Assembly: GCA_011947345.1 (NCBI GenBank)
Contig: JAAVTG010000111.1
Span: 124,001 to 188,000, forward strand
DNA length: 64,000 nt
Direction: 5' to 3'
From: Phytophthora quininea
Lineage: Eukaryota; Oomycota; Peronosporomycetes; Peronosporales; Peronosporaceae
Below the pieces are notes generated by a model, which worked only from the letters and a program-made list of their open reading frames with translations, did no database searches and had not been told where the DNA came from. Of the stretch, positions 11,237 to 22,827 are shown in pieces. The position numbers and the translations under genes are program-made. The first letter of the stretch is position 1, and every line of letters begins with the position of its first letter.

Positions 11237-11593
11237 TTATGTGAACACAAGGAACAGCTTGATGGGAGTCACCGGAATACGTCTGGCGAGCACCAAACAC
11301 ACTCCAATTGAGACTGCACTGAGTCGTCTCCTTTTCTTGGTCGACCTCTCCAAGTCGCGGTAGGTTCGGGACCACACCGAGTCGACGCACTGCGGCTGGA
11401 TGAAGTGGTTCTGCTTCCACTCTTTGAGCTTCTCGGTCGAGTTGTACAACAAAGACGAACGCCGTCGAGGGCTCTCGCGACTTGAAAGAGAAGCCGACTG
11501 CTGGATCTCATTGTTTCCGAGTTTGAAGACCGCCAGCTCCTGCTGCAATGAACTCTGAGCCGGTCCTTTCAGAGTTGGGGCAGTAGTTGCCAT
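11237..11593 (-). CDS. Hypothetical Ser/Arg-rich protein
   Basis: An open frame of 118 residues. The N-terminal 90 residues are polar, with a possible basic cluster (STKKRRRLS) that resembles a nuclear localisation signal. The minus strand continues coding-like in another frame downstream (INLLKARSGIQKLDRTFRLAW, to about 11085), so an intron or frame error near 11240-11330 may hide a longer C-terminus. I could not find a clean splice pair. No family recognised. Confidence 0.25.
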   Translation of the reverse strand: MATTAPTLKGPAQSSLQQELAVFKLGNNEIQQSASLSSRESPRRRSSLLYNSTEKLKEWKQNHFIQPQCVDSVWSRTYRDLERSTKKRRRLSAVSIGVCLVLARRIPVTPIKLFLVFT

Positions 11594-11738
11594 GGTCGAG
11601 TGGCAAATTCAGAGTGAACGGAAGCGTCCTCTGCAGCGAAAGGTCGACTATCTACAAGACGTGGATTTTGAAAACGATGCAGTGAGTATTCAACGTCATT
11701 TACACGGATTCGACTGGCCGTCGACAGCATATCTAAGC

Positions 11739-12114
11739 TCACGCTTTGCCAGCGCTGCCAGTCTTGTTGTGGCTCTTGCTCTTGCCCTTGTCTTTCTTCT
11801 TGCCGTGTTTCTCCTCTTTCTTCTTGTGCTTGGCCTCCTTTTTCTTTTTCTTTCTCTCTTTCTTTTCTTCCTTTCTTCCTTCTTCTTTTCCTGCTTTTTC
11901 TTGCCCTTGTCTTTCTTGTCGTTCTTGGACTTCTTGTCGTCCGTCGTTCCGCGGAGACTGCCAGCGGCAGCCAACTGACGGGCGACTTGGTCGTCAGCAA
12001 CGTCCACCGCGTTCACTGTGTCGACGTCAGCGGCCAGGGCCAACGCAGCGCTCGAGGGGCAGAAGTCGAGGCGAAAACCACCACAGCCAATGCGATGACG
12101 TACGAAAGCTTCAT
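11739..12114 (-). CDS. Secreted Lys-rich R-x-L-G family protein, frame-broken
   Basis: The start ATG opens a signal peptide (MKLSYVIALAVVVFASTSAP) almost identical to that at 8.5 kb. After one base is added in the G run at 12056-12059 the protein continues with DVADDQVARQLAAAGSLRG, the family core, followed by a very basic tail of Lys/Glu/Arg with Lys runs. A second single-base addition in the A-rich tail leads to the ending SHNKTGSAGKA and a TGA at 11739. Such a tail would be almost entirely charged. The family relatives at 34 and 42 kb are intact, so this copy is probably intact in the organism and broken here by homopolymer errors; a pseudogene cannot be excluded. Confidence 0.55.
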
Positions 12115-12170
12115 GGCTCTTGCTCGGTAGAGGAGTTGAGGTCGAGGTCGAGGTCGTGTCCTTGCCGCAG

Positions 12171-12187
12171 CAAATTGCAGAGTGAAG
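12171..12187 (-). promoter_or_regulatory. Oomycete core promoter (Inr plus flanking element)
   Basis: On the minus strand this reads CTTCACTCTGCAATTTG, about 57 bp upstream of the ATG at 12114. It fits the oomycete initiator followed by the flanking promoter region (TCAYTY, then CAATTT). The same arrangement precedes four other members of this secreted family in the window. Confidence 0.5.
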
Positions 12188-12375
12188 TTGAAGACGAGCA
12201 AGCTGATCGCAGCCGTGGTGGCTCCAAACGATCCCCAGCCGATCCCAATGCGGATCTCTCGACCAGCGAACACTGATCGCCAATCCCATGTGGGCATCAA
12301 CCTGAACTTCCTGTAAACAGGAAACGCGTTGGACAGAAATGATCAACTTCTTGTGCTCCCAATCCAATCAATGCT

Positions 12376-12773
12376 GGGCTTTTGTATCAATCTGCTGCAA
12401 ATACAGTAGGTACGTGCCTCCGCTCCACAATTTCCACCATCACATGAAGCAGTCAACTACGCTGGGTCTTTAGCTTGCCTGACTTCTAACGTTGAATCCT
12501 TCTACGACACCAACCAACAAAAACACAAAAGCAAACGAAGATAGATAGTTACCATTCCCTTGCATACCCCTGCCACCGCTAGAAATGACAAGCTCTCGCT
12601 TGACTTTGGCTGCATCGACGTTGCTAACCGCTCTCTCTCCTGTAGTCAATACATCCGCCCAGCCACGTTGTCTAATCTTGCAAACCAGCGAGATGAAAAG
12701 TGATGTTTTAAAATCTTAACGACTTGCTATGCCGTTGCTGCATCTCTCTCCGCCTGAACATACACCACAAGGT
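12376..12773. other. Intergenic region without recognised gene
   Basis: About 400 bp between the secreted Lys-rich gene and the 3' end of the TPS-TPP gene. I see no coding pattern. It is C/T-rich on the plus strand near 12540-12660 and may hold the 3' untranslated region and terminator of the TPS-TPP gene. Confidence 0.4.
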
Positions 12774-15700
12774 TCAGACCAATGACTTCACACATAAACT
12801 TGCAGACTCCTCACTCACCTCTCCACCTGAAGCTTCTCCCAATACCTGCAAGAGCCGCTCCACTTCATTGACATTGTTCACGTACAAGTGAGCGTTACTC
12901 GGCTTTTACCGACCGTGCACGTAAACACGTGGTGTAGTGGGCCCTCTTCAGAAGCCAGCATTTCCTCCAGAGTTGCTCCAGGACGCCCATGCACGCTCTC
13001 TTCAGTGCGCTCGGCGTAGTAGTCGTAAATAGCCTTAAACATGCTCTCATCAGTCGTGTCATCCCCAATACAGAAGAGGAAATCAGGGTGGCCGTGGTTA
13101 ATACTCGCGTCCTGCGTCAAGATCTGTCTCGCCACTACGCCCTTGTTCAGGCCTTCAGGAACAATCTCCAGCAACCCTTCTTGCGAATAATATTGACGGG
13201 CAAGTCGCGGATTACCTCTTCAAGGTCGTTCTGCAGCGAGTTGGCTTGTAGAAGGCCCCACTCTGGGTCAGTAGAGCGGAAGTTCCAAGCGATACTCTGC
13301 TTGGCGTACCGCAGGACACTACCATTCGTGCGTGTGCAGTAAACCTTCAAGATCGGGTCCACCACTTCGCGTACTGGGGTCCAGTCAAACTTGAAACTAT
13401 GTTGGTGCCAGTGCCGATCAGTCGTATTTTCATCCAGTTTTGCTTCAGGATTGTCGACGTTGATAGAGCGAGCCCAGGAGTAGAGAGCTCCGTTGTCAGA
13501 CACGAGGCCAAGGCCACGGATATGGCCAAGCGCAGACGTCAGATTCGACTGACTGACGCCACTGACTACGAAGACCGTATTACGAGGGTCCTGCGCTAAA
13601 AGAGACAAAGCTTTGATCATCTTTGCAGAAGGCCGCTTGCCTGTCACCGCTGTAAAGTCCTTCTTTATATACATGGCCATGTTCTCGCGGCGGATGATAG
13701 TACCACCATAGTCGAGAAGGAACACGCGGGAGGACTGCAAGTAGGCCTCCATGACCTTGTCAACATTAAGCAGCTTGAAATCAGACCGATCGCCCACACG
13801 TAGCACATGAGACCGACCGATCTCCATGTCCATATACTCCATATTCGTGTACTCTTCGTCGTCTTTGTTGTCGATGGCTTCATGAAGAACAGACAGAACC
13901 TGCTTCGTCCAATTTGCCGCAGGCTGGCTGGTGATGTAGGGCAAGTCCCGCGCGCGTCGGCCTAGTCGCTCCTCGTCGCTCATTGTAAGTGCATGATCCA
14001 ACGAGTTGACAAGGCCAGTGATGTTCCATGGATTGACACGTACCGCACCATTCAAAACGCAGCAACACGCCGAGAACTCACTCAAAATGACCACACCAGG
14101 GCGAGAGGAAGGGTTCATACCTTTCGTAAACACAAACTCCAGCGGTTTCAAGTTCAAACCTTCACGAATCGAAGTGACCATCATGATATCACTGGCAAGC
14201 CACAGAGCAACGCGGTCTTCAAGCGTTAGCGGAGAGAACGACTCCTCGTAGTCGATGCACTCGGGGCCGTGCGCCTTCGTAATACGATCCACAAGCTTGC
14301 GGATCTCATTGCTGCTGTAATTTTGGTCGCCCAACCTCGTTTGGGTGAGATTCGCACGTTCGACGAAGACCAGTTTGTCTTTCCAGGATGGACAGTTGCT
14401 AAAGAACTGCTCGAACGCCAGCATTTTCAACGGAATGCCGCTTAGCCGCTGGCAAACGTCCACTCCTGCAATCAATACCTTTCCTGCATGTTTCTCACGC
14501 AGCTTTTGAGCAGCCGCTTGCACCTCCGGCTTGTCGCACACTTCACGGATCAATGTGGTTTCGATGCCCACATGACTAATGGTGATAATCACGTTACGGC
14601 CACGGTAGTCCACGCCCAAGTTTCCTCCGCGTCGAGATTGGTAGGTAAGGCCGAGGAATCGCTTACATGCATTAAGAAAATGCCGCGCATGATCGAAGGA
14701 ATGGAAGCCCACAATGTCCACGTCCAGAACGCCTTCGAGCAGCTGCGTGCCGTGCGAAAGCTCCCGGAAAACCTCCGACGTGGGGAAAGGCACGTGCAAG
14801 AAGAAGACCATCTTCGGCCGTTTGCGGTGCTCAGCCTTACACTGGTTCGCTAAATAGGACGGGAACAAAAGCAGGTGGTAGTCGTGCACCCAGACTGTAT
14901 CGTTCTCGCCGCACAGTTCGCCCACACGCGTGGCCAGCAACATATTGACTTTCTGATAGGCATCCCACCACTCGCCATTGTTGCGCTCCTCTTTCCACTC
15001 AATGACCTCGGCTCGATCCCAAATCGCGTAATAAATGTCCAGGATGTCCACGTTGTGAAACATCGGCCACAGTTTGCTCTTGCAGTATCCGCCATGGTGA
15101 TTCGCAGCCAGTTGGCGGTCGATAAACACCGGGATGCAGTTCATGTCCGCCAAAATCGTCGTAATCTCTGCCTTATCGTCCTCCGAGAGCTCCTCCTGGT
15201 CGCTGCGAGCGTGGTACGTCACGCAGCCCACCCACGTGGTGCTCATGGACTCTGCAATGCTGTTCCTACTGCGCGAGATCAAGCTGTCCTGGTTCCATCT
15301 GGCACTCCACGTTCCGTCCGCTGTCGACTTGGTAAGTTTCACTGGCAAGTGGTAACAGACCAAGAACAGCATGGCGTTGGGCGACGGTCGGTAGCTGGAC
15401 GGCATATATCTCTTGTATCTAGACTGCAGTTTGGCGTTCTTCTTGAATCTCTGATTGGGCGAGCTCGTCACGCTGCTTCTGGGCGATGTGACTTCCTCAT
15501 TCGCCTCTGTTGGTGGTGTGGCCTCTGCCTCCGCCTGCTTCAGCTCTTCCTCCACGTCCTTCATCTCCTCCGAGAGTGTGCTGCGTCTGGGAGATGTGGG
15601 AGCTGGCTCTGTTCTCCTCCGCTCGTACACAAGCGACCTGTCCTTGCGCTCTCCAGTGGGCACCAGCTCCATGTCCTCGTCGTACTCGCCGTACTCCTCC

Positions 15701-16221
15701 ACCACCGTCATCTCTCGGCCTTCGGGCACGAGGACTCGCTCGCAATTGATCTGCTCCCACGAGCTGAAGACGCCGCCCGAGAAGAGCGCGTACATGTATT
15801 GGTGCGGGACGCCTCTGGGTAAGATCATGGGCTTGACGGTGGTCCAGTATGGATAGTCCTCAGGGGTCGTGACCAGCGTCATGCTCTCGTTCGGGTTGAA
15901 GTGGCCCATCACGAAGCTCGAGCCGGAGCAGTGCACCGTCTCGCCCAGGCGGCTCTCCGCCTTGATCTTGAGGTGCACGCGCGTGTAGGTGCCTGTATTG
16001 ACGTCGCCGTCCTGCGACGACGTGCTGGACCGCCAGCTCGCGAGGTGGGGCAGCCCACCGGGCGGTCCAACGGGCGATGTGGGCTGGCCCACACCCGAGG
16101 ATGAATCGCCGCTTAGGTCCATGGGCGTGCCATCGCCTGCGGGAGCGTCGTTGGCGCCTCGGCCGCGCTTCTCCGGCCGGAAGGACGTGGGTAGCGGCGG
16201 CCGCTTGCCGTCTCCGGACAC
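12774..16221 (-). CDS. CBM20-TPS-TPP trehalose-6-phosphate synthase/phosphatase-like protein
   Basis: One large gene of about 1150 residues. Domains in order: a disordered leader; a CBM20 starch-binding domain (about residues 80-185, SSFVMGHFNPNES ... YPYWTTVKPMILP); a GT20 synthase domain (about 285-780) with VWVHDYHLLLFPSYL, FFLHVPFPTSEVF and IREGLNLKPLEFV; and a HAD phosphatase domain with FLLDYGGTII and GDDTTDESMF. The break at 13175-13182 and that in the T run 12904-12907 each need one added base; after them the C-terminus reads AHLYVNNVNEVERLLQVL. Several catalytic positions differ from active enzymes: the usual SNR motif is CYH, the R/K of the RLDYxKG loop are Val and Ser (GVDVCQRLSGIP), and DYDGT is DYGGT. 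A regulatory or pseudoenzyme role, as in plant class II TPS, is therefore likely. A GTGAGT near the 3' end may start a last intron. Confidence 0.88.
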
Positions 16222-16488
16222 GCTGGAGGGCCACGTCAGCGCGCTGCTCTCGAAGGACGCGGGGGCTCGGACATCCGCGCGCAGGGGGAAACGTCAAGAT
16301 AGCGAGGGCGACGGGCCGCGATATGAGGCGGTTTGTATACCACGAGTTTTATCCAATGGAACGAGAATCTGTGACATGTGAGCGTTTTGTGATGTGGTGC
16401 ACCCGAACTGACTTTTGCGAGAGCCAATCGTTTTGGGGCAGAGGATCGTTAGACGTCACAACGCAATTGACTGGAGCTGGCCGCAACG

Positions 16489-18542
16489 ATGGCCGAGTCC
16501 AAGCCCGTGCTGACCAAGGAGGAGAAGGCCGCCAAGAAGGCGGCCAAGCTGGCCAAGAAGCTAGCTAAGGAGCAGGCCGCAGCCGCCTCCGACTCGGATG
16601 AGAAGCCCCACAAGAAGCACAAGAAAGAGAAGAAAGACAAGAAGGAAAAGAAGGAGAAGAAGAGCAAGAAGCGCAGCCGCGATGAGGACGAAGAGGTGGA
16701 TGCCACGTCCCCGAGACCTCCGAGGAGAGCGAGGTGGACGCCCCCGCCGCCAAGAAGCCCAAGAACGAGAACGCCACTCACGTCGGTGGACAGGAGAACC
16801 CTCCGCTCGAAGACTTTCGCATTTGCGACGAGACCAAGCTCAATCTCAAGAAGCGTGGCATCCACACGCTCTTCCCCATCCAGGCCATGACGTTCGACAA
16901 GATCTTGGACGGCAAAGACCTCATGGGACGCGCTCGTACCGGTATGGGAAAAACGTTGGCGTTTGCACTGCCTGTGATCGAGGTGCTGATGAAGGATGGT
17001 CGTCAGCGTCAGCGTGGCCGTGCCCCTCGTGTGGTGTGCATGGCTCCCACCCGTGAATTAGCCAAGCAGGTGGCGTCCGAGTTCGAGGAGACGGCGCCGT
17101 CGCTCAGCACCGTCTGCATCTACGGAGGAGCGTCGTACCAGTCCCAGAACAACGCCTTCCGCAGCGGTGTTGACATTCTTGTGGGCACCACTGGCCGTGT
17201 CATTGACCACATTGACCGTGGCAACCTGCGTCTGCACAACTGCGAGTTCTTGATCCTCGATGAGGCCGATACGATGCTTGAAATGGGCTTCCGTGAGGAC
17301 GTGCAGAAGGTCTTTGCTGCGATGGAGCAGGTAAAGAACGAGAAGACTGGTAAGCGCCAGACGCTGCTGTTCTCGGCTACGATCCCGAAGTGGGTGACAG
17401 ACGTCGCGGACAAGTACATGCAGAAGGACCGCGAGTACGTCAACCTTGTGAAGGACTCGGAGGACCAGGCTTCCACGGACGTGCAGCATATTGCCATCCC
17501 GTGCCACTGGCAGGGTCGCCCCACACTGCTTGCAAACTTGCTTGGCGTGTACGCCAAGAAGGACTCGCGCACGATTATCTTTGCTGAGACCAAGAAGGAC
17601 TGTAACGAGCTTGCCGTGCACCCTGAGATCAAGACGGACTGCCAGGTTCTGCACGGCGATATCGCGCAGGAGCAGCGTGAGACCACGATGAAGGCGTTTC
17701 GTGAGGGTCGTCTGCGTCTGCTGATTGCGACGGATGTGGCTGCGCGTGGTCTGGACATGAACGTCGACCTCGTCATCAACTCGGAGCCGCCTCGCAAAAT
17801 GTCGGGCATGGCCGACGTTGACACGTACGTTCACCGCTCTGGTCGTACTGGTCGTGCCGGTAAGAAGGGCATCTGTATCACGCTGTACACGAACCGCCAG
17901 CAGGACCTCCTCAACCAGATTAGTCGCAAGATCGGCAACAAGTTCATCATGAAGGGCCCTCCTGACCAGGAGGACTTGATCAAGGCTTCGGCTGCCAAGG
18001 CGTTGAAGGAAATTGACAACGTGGACCCGTCGATGGTGGAGATCTTTACGGAAAAGGCGAACGAACTGCTCGAGCAGATGGAGCCTGCGAAGGCCCTCGC
18101 TGCCGCTCTGGCCTGCATCACTGGCCACACGAAGCCGCCTCGCCGCACGTCGCTGATGTCGGGTGTGCCGGACTACGTGACGGTGCTTTTCTCGAGCTCC
18201 AACTTCATCCGCGCCAAGGGCTACGTCTGGAACGCCGTGAACCGCGACATCCCTGAGGACTATGCCAAGGACATTAAGCAGATGACGCTGACCGAGGACT
18301 CGATGGGCGCGTGCTTCGACCTGCCCGAAGCTGCGCTGGAGACGCTGAACAAGCTGATCGAGGACGGCGGCATGACGTCTCCCTACTCGATCCCGAAGAC
18401 GCTGCCCAAGCTGCAGCAGTCTGCCTACCAGATGCGCCCCAACAGCTACGGCGGTGGTCGTGGTGGCCGTGGCGGAGGTCGCGGTCGTGGCGGCCGTGGT
18501 GGTGGTCGTGGCTACGGCGGTGGTCGTGGGCGCAGGTATTAA
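16489..18542 (+). CDS. DEAD-box RNA helicase, DDX21/DDX50 type (nucleolar)
   Basis: The N-terminus is a Lys/Glu-rich coiled region (KKAAKLAKKLAKEQ, then many KK pairs). The helicase core carries the Q-motif region (GIHTLFPIQAMTF), Walker A (ARTGMGKT), PTRELA, the DEAD box (ILDEADTML), SAT (LLFSATIP), ARGLD and HRSGRTGRAG. A GUCT domain (VTVLFSSSNFIRAKGYVWN...) and a Gly/Arg/Tyr RGG tail follow, an order diagnostic of DDX21/DDX50 helicases, which act in rRNA processing in the nucleolus. The frame changes in the C run 16709-16712; one added C joins the lysine-rich leader to SEESEVDAPAAKKPK. Translation could not begin downstream of the break without losing the leader. No introns are visible. 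Confidence 0.93.
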
Positions 18543-18992
18543 AATTGCGTTGCCAATTCGACCTCGACGCAGTCCGAGAGCCCGGCGCGGCGGCGGGGTA
18601 GTTAGATAGGATTCCTCCAACTCCCTAACGTTAATATTGTATAGAGGTTTGCCATTTTCAAGTCGAGAAGCCGTTGCCTGTTGCCTTTGCTGCAGCCATG
18701 ATCGATCTATACCCATTGCTCTATTTGTGTAGCATGTATATCAGTTACACAATTTGAGTGACTCTTATTGCCAAGTTTTGGTGGACACTGTGAAAAGTTG
18801 TCAATAATGGCTGGCGAGCAGGAACGTACGTGAAAGACCTCTCTGTGTGCTCTCCCGCTGAGGTTCCGCGCCCTGTCCGAAGCATGCATCTGCTTTGCCA
18901 AATGGCCGTGAGGGCGCGGACCAATTGGCAGTGACGCAATCGCATTCTAACGCTGTTGTCTGGTGTGTCAATCAACTCTCGACCTGGTGGCG
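18543..18992. other. Intergenic region between helicase and eIF4E genes
   Basis: About 450 bp holding the helicase 3' untranslated region and the upstream region of the eIF4E gene. The AT-rich part near 18610-18780 probably contains the helicase polyadenylation region. I see no gene in it. Confidence 0.5.
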
Positions 18993-19905
18993 ATGGCGAC
19001 TGCAGTGAAAAAGGAGGAGGTGGCGGCCACGCCCGTCATCGTGGAGAAAGGAGAGGAGGAGGAGCACCCGCTGACCACGGGATGGTCGCTTTGGTGCGGC
19101 AGTTTGCGACCGTTATCAGATAAACTGAAGCTGCACACTAAGCTGTCAATGCTCTGTTTGATGCTGCAGGTACGACAAGAAGATGCCCAAGAAAATCGAT
19201 GTTGGGTGAGTACCGACTGCATTTTATTAGTTGTAAGTGATGCTGATGTGCTTCTCTTGCAGAACGTACCAGTCAAACTTGCAGAAGATTGCGACGTTCA
19301 GTACCGTGGAGGACTTTTGGCGGTGAGAGAAGTGCTCGCTGAAGGAGAAAAGATAGAGAAGCGTGCTGATGTATTTATGTTGTTTTATTGGCATGATGGG
19401 CAGCCACTACATCCACGTGAAGCGTCCGTCGCAGCTGAATCGCGACGTGAACCTTTACCTGTTCCGCGACCAGCCCAATTGCGCCCCCATGTGGGAGGCT
19501 TTCCCTCAGGGAGGCTGCTGGATCCTCAAGATCAAGAAGAAAGCCAACGTGCTGGGTAAGATGTGGCAGGACCTCGTGTTCGCCGCCATCGGCGAGGCCT
19601 TCGAGGAGCTCGACGTGGTGGGCATCGCTATGGCCATCCGCTCCAAGGAGGACATGCTGTCTGTCTGGAACGCCGACAACTCGGACGACAACACGCGCTT
19701 CGCCATTGGGTTCGTGCAATGTTTAGCATCGGAATTTTGTCATGGCATTGACACTGTTGTTTTTTGCTGCAGTGAGAAGCTGAAGGAGATCCTCATGCTG
19801 GACTCGAACACGCTGGTGGAGTACAAGTTCCATGCCAACTCCATCCGAGACATGTCGACGTTCCGCAACGCCAAGCCGTACGTGTTCGCGGCCGCGAACA
19901 ACTAA
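18993..19905 (+). CDS. Class II cap-binding protein eIF4E2/4EHP, five exons
   Basis: Five exons join in frame: 18993-19093, 19170-19205, 19263-19322, 19404-19709 and 19773-19905, with canonical GT-AG borders (two donors read GTGAGT/GTGAGA). The product of about 211 residues contains EEHPLTTGWSLWYDKK, GTYQSNLQKIATFSTVEDFW, PMWEAFPQGGCWILK and the ending EYKFHANSIRDMSTFRN. The cap-stacking position that is Trp in eIF4E-1 (KTWQANL) is Tyr here (GTYQSNL), and the C-terminal SIRDMSTFRN matches 4EHP, so this is a class II eIF4E. In animals that class represses translation by competing for capped mRNA. The second cap Trp (MWE) is conserved. The ATG chosen gives MATAVKKEE; upstream in-frame sequence has no support. 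Confidence 0.93.
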
Positions 19906-20181
19906 ACACACAAGAGGTTTTCTGGTGTTTTGGTTGGAAGGAGCGTGCACATACCAAGCAGTAGCCCCACTGCAAGCAAGTAGTGCCGCGTCAGGGTCGA
20001 ACGCGGCCCGAACGCAATAGAAAGCGGAACAGCTGCACAGTTGTGTAGCCTCCATTCTGCACACACTTTGTTTTGCTTTTGATATTCGAAACTTGTTTAT
20101 TCTTTTGCCCATTTATTGCTATCACTGTCTACCGAACATCAACTGCTAGTACTGTCGTCGATGAAGCCCTCGCTATTCTGC

Positions 20182-22370
20182 TTACAACAGATTCTGATGA
20201 ATCGTGAGGAACTTCAAAATCACGCCATTCGTCCAGCCAAAGCCGAATTGTGGAAAGTATTCGCCTCCAGTGCCGAGTCCGCCGATCTCTGAGGCGTTGT
20301 ACTTCTCGAACATCAATCCAGTTTGCTTCCACGCCGCGAAGCTGGTCTGCAACCACGTTTGTGACAGCGTTCGGGCGAGTTCGAAGGACTCGGTTGTGTT
20401 AATTGCCAGCAAGCCTTCCACCATGATATCCTGCTCCGGCGGCCATGCATTCGGCGAGTCCCATTGTTGACCCGAAAACATGGTCGTGGTCTGCACGCCA
20501 CCAACTTGAAGCAGTCCCGAATTCTTGAGAGAGGTCATGGCGCTTTTCAGGCGGTCGACGTTGGTAGGATCAAACGCTTTCGCCCACAACGGAGTGTAGT
20601 CCGACACGGACACGACAGTGGAGTGCGAGTCCGTCTCCAAGTCGTAGTCCTTCCAGGCTTGATGCACGTCACTCCAGAAAATCGCATCGATCGCTTCTAG
20701 TCGACGTGCAGCAGCCCGCTCGAAAAATCTCGCTCGCTTTTCGTTGCCGAGCTGTCGATTGAATTCCATCAGGTTGCGCTCGACTCGGTACATGATCGAG
20801 TTGAGATCTACGGGCACCATTGACGTCGTCACCATCGACTTCATGTCCAGCGAGTCTCGCAGCCACCGACTGCTAAAGTCCCAGCCGCTCTCGGCAGCAG
20901 CGATCACGTTGTTGTAGTACTTGTCCTTGTGTGCTTTCGTAGCTGCAGCGTTGCCATCCTCCATTTCCACTGTGTGGTCGAAGATCTCCGAGGCAATCAG
21001 CACGTCTTCACGGTACGACTCCGGTCGAGGGTGGTTGGCGCTGGACGTGTATCGGTTCAAGATGTGGGTGGTGGTGCCCGAGGGTGAACTCGCATTCGGT
21101 CGTGTCAAGGCGATGGCGTGGCCGCAGGGTCCGTGCTGCATCCAGAAGTCGTATTCACGTTCCAGAATGGGCAGCGCAGCTTGAAGATACTCGTAGTCGT
21201 ACACGATTTCGGTCCCGTTGCCCGGCAGTCGAGCGACCAACTTGACCATATCCGACAGCATTGGCGGTTGAGACCGCGTCAAGTAGTAGATCCGTCCACC
21301 GTTGGGCACGAAGCCGAACTCGGACACGTACTCCAGCAAGTGGTTGACAATCCCGCGGGCGGTGATCGGCATATCGCTGACCAGCAGGCCTTGGACGATC
21401 CAGTACGAGTCCCAGTAGTAACTCTCTCGAAGCGGCCGCCAGGGATGATCAGCACGTTTTCGGGGCGATACAAGCTCGGGTCTTCCAGCTTCCGAGACCG
21501 CAGAAGAGAACTTTTCACGTTCGGGTTGCGAATGCGGCCGAGACTCTGCCAGATCTTGTGCAGCTCGAACGCCCACGAACGGAGCTCCTCGTTGCGGATC
21601 TCGGTCATCATGGGCGGCAGATACTGCGCTTGGTAGTCGAACGGCGTGATCGGCAGCAGGTCGGTGCCCGGCGGGTCGAAGTGGTCGTCAATGAACCGCC
21701 GAAGTTTTTGTTTGTGCGAGCCCCGAGCTTTGGGGCGGTAGTCGGTCATCGCCAACTCTCGTCGCTGGAAGTCCACCAGGATATCGAACGCGCTGCTGTT
21801 GGGCTTGATGGGCATGTCCACGAAGTACTTGCTGTCGGCGAAGACGTTGGCCATCTGAACGGCGTGCAGTAGAGGCCCTCGACTGTAGATGTCGAGTGCT
21901 CGCTCCAGCTCCACGTTAACGCCAAGCGGAGGCTCGTGGTCGTATGAGAGCTCGCTCAACGTTGGCGGGTGGATTTTCATGCGGTGGAGGAAGGAACGGA
22001 GACGGTGGCCGCCACTCATCAGCTTGCTGCCGGACCCGTGGAACGAGAACGTTCGGTTGGCGGCTTGGTCTCCAGCTCTCTTGGACAGCGAAAGCAGCGC
22101 CATCGTCACGAGCAGCATCACCACCGCGATCTCCATCACCCAGCGCGTGTAGCGGGCGACAGAGTTGCGGTTTGGCCCCTCGAAGCTCGATGGAGTCTCC
22201 CGTTGGTCTTGGTTCTCCTCTGGATTGGCCACCAGAGGCGTCTTTTCCTCGTTGTTCCAGAACTTGAGCCAGTCGGGGAGAGCTGCACGCTTGAGCATGG
22301 TAGACGCAGGTCCTCCTCCTTGAGAGCTGGAGCCGCAGCTTGGAGCGAAGTTTGAGGACAGCGGGGACAT
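20182..22370 (-). CDS. Membrane-anchored GH37 trehalase
   Basis: About 729 residues. A cytosolic Ser/Gly-rich leader precedes one transmembrane helix (VMEIAVVMLLVTMALLSLS), giving a type II anchor with the catalytic domain outside the plasma membrane. Trehalase signature 1 (PGGRF...ESYYWDSYW) and signature 2 (QWDSPNAWPPEQ) are present. The expected catalytic acid lies in ESGWDFSSRW and the base in GTGGEYFPQFGFGW. The frame changes inside signature 1 near 21428-21432; adding one base restores RFRESYYWDSYW, so the break is an error. It hydrolyses trehalose to glucose. A second trehalase at 55.5 kb is about half identical by eye and has a signal peptide instead of an anchor. A later ATG (MLKRAALPDW, 22298) is an alternative start. 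Confidence 0.92.
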
Positions 22371-22827
22371 CGGCCGTTGCTCTCCGGCGCAAATTGGAGA
22401 CTGGCGACGGAAGATCCTGACTCAAGGTCGGACCTTGTCCCAGGTAGGGAGAGACTGTAGACGACTGGATACAGCAGCGTTGCACTTGGCGACCGCGCTC
22501 GACGGCGCTCGACGGCGCTGTTGCACGATCGCCTTGTCCATCGTGGCGCAGACCACTTCAACTTGCTCAAAACCACTGGACCACAGCGCGACGAGCAACA
22601 CGAACATCGCCAGCATGGCATATCTGCAGAGCTTCGTTCCTTTTGTACATGCAGCTAAAGCCAGCGCTCAGCACGTACAAGTGCAGAGCGCTGGCGCTGA
22701 CCGAGGTGCATCCTACGCATAGACTCACTGCTCGAGGCAACTGCCAACCTACGCATGGGTACTCGGTTAACAATGCGTCGCCCCCATAGAAAGCAGCAAG
22801 AAAGACCTAAGGCCATCACTACGAAGA

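Noticed and set aside
13147..13174. Premature end of the TPS-TPP gene
   Set aside because: The phosphatase domain continues in the next frame with GDDTTDESMF; one base restores it.
17058..18716. Long minus-strand open frame of 552 codons
   Set aside because: It lies exactly opposite the DEAD-box helicase. High GC and codon bias in the true gene keep the antisense frame open; it has no domain and a Val/Arg/His composition.
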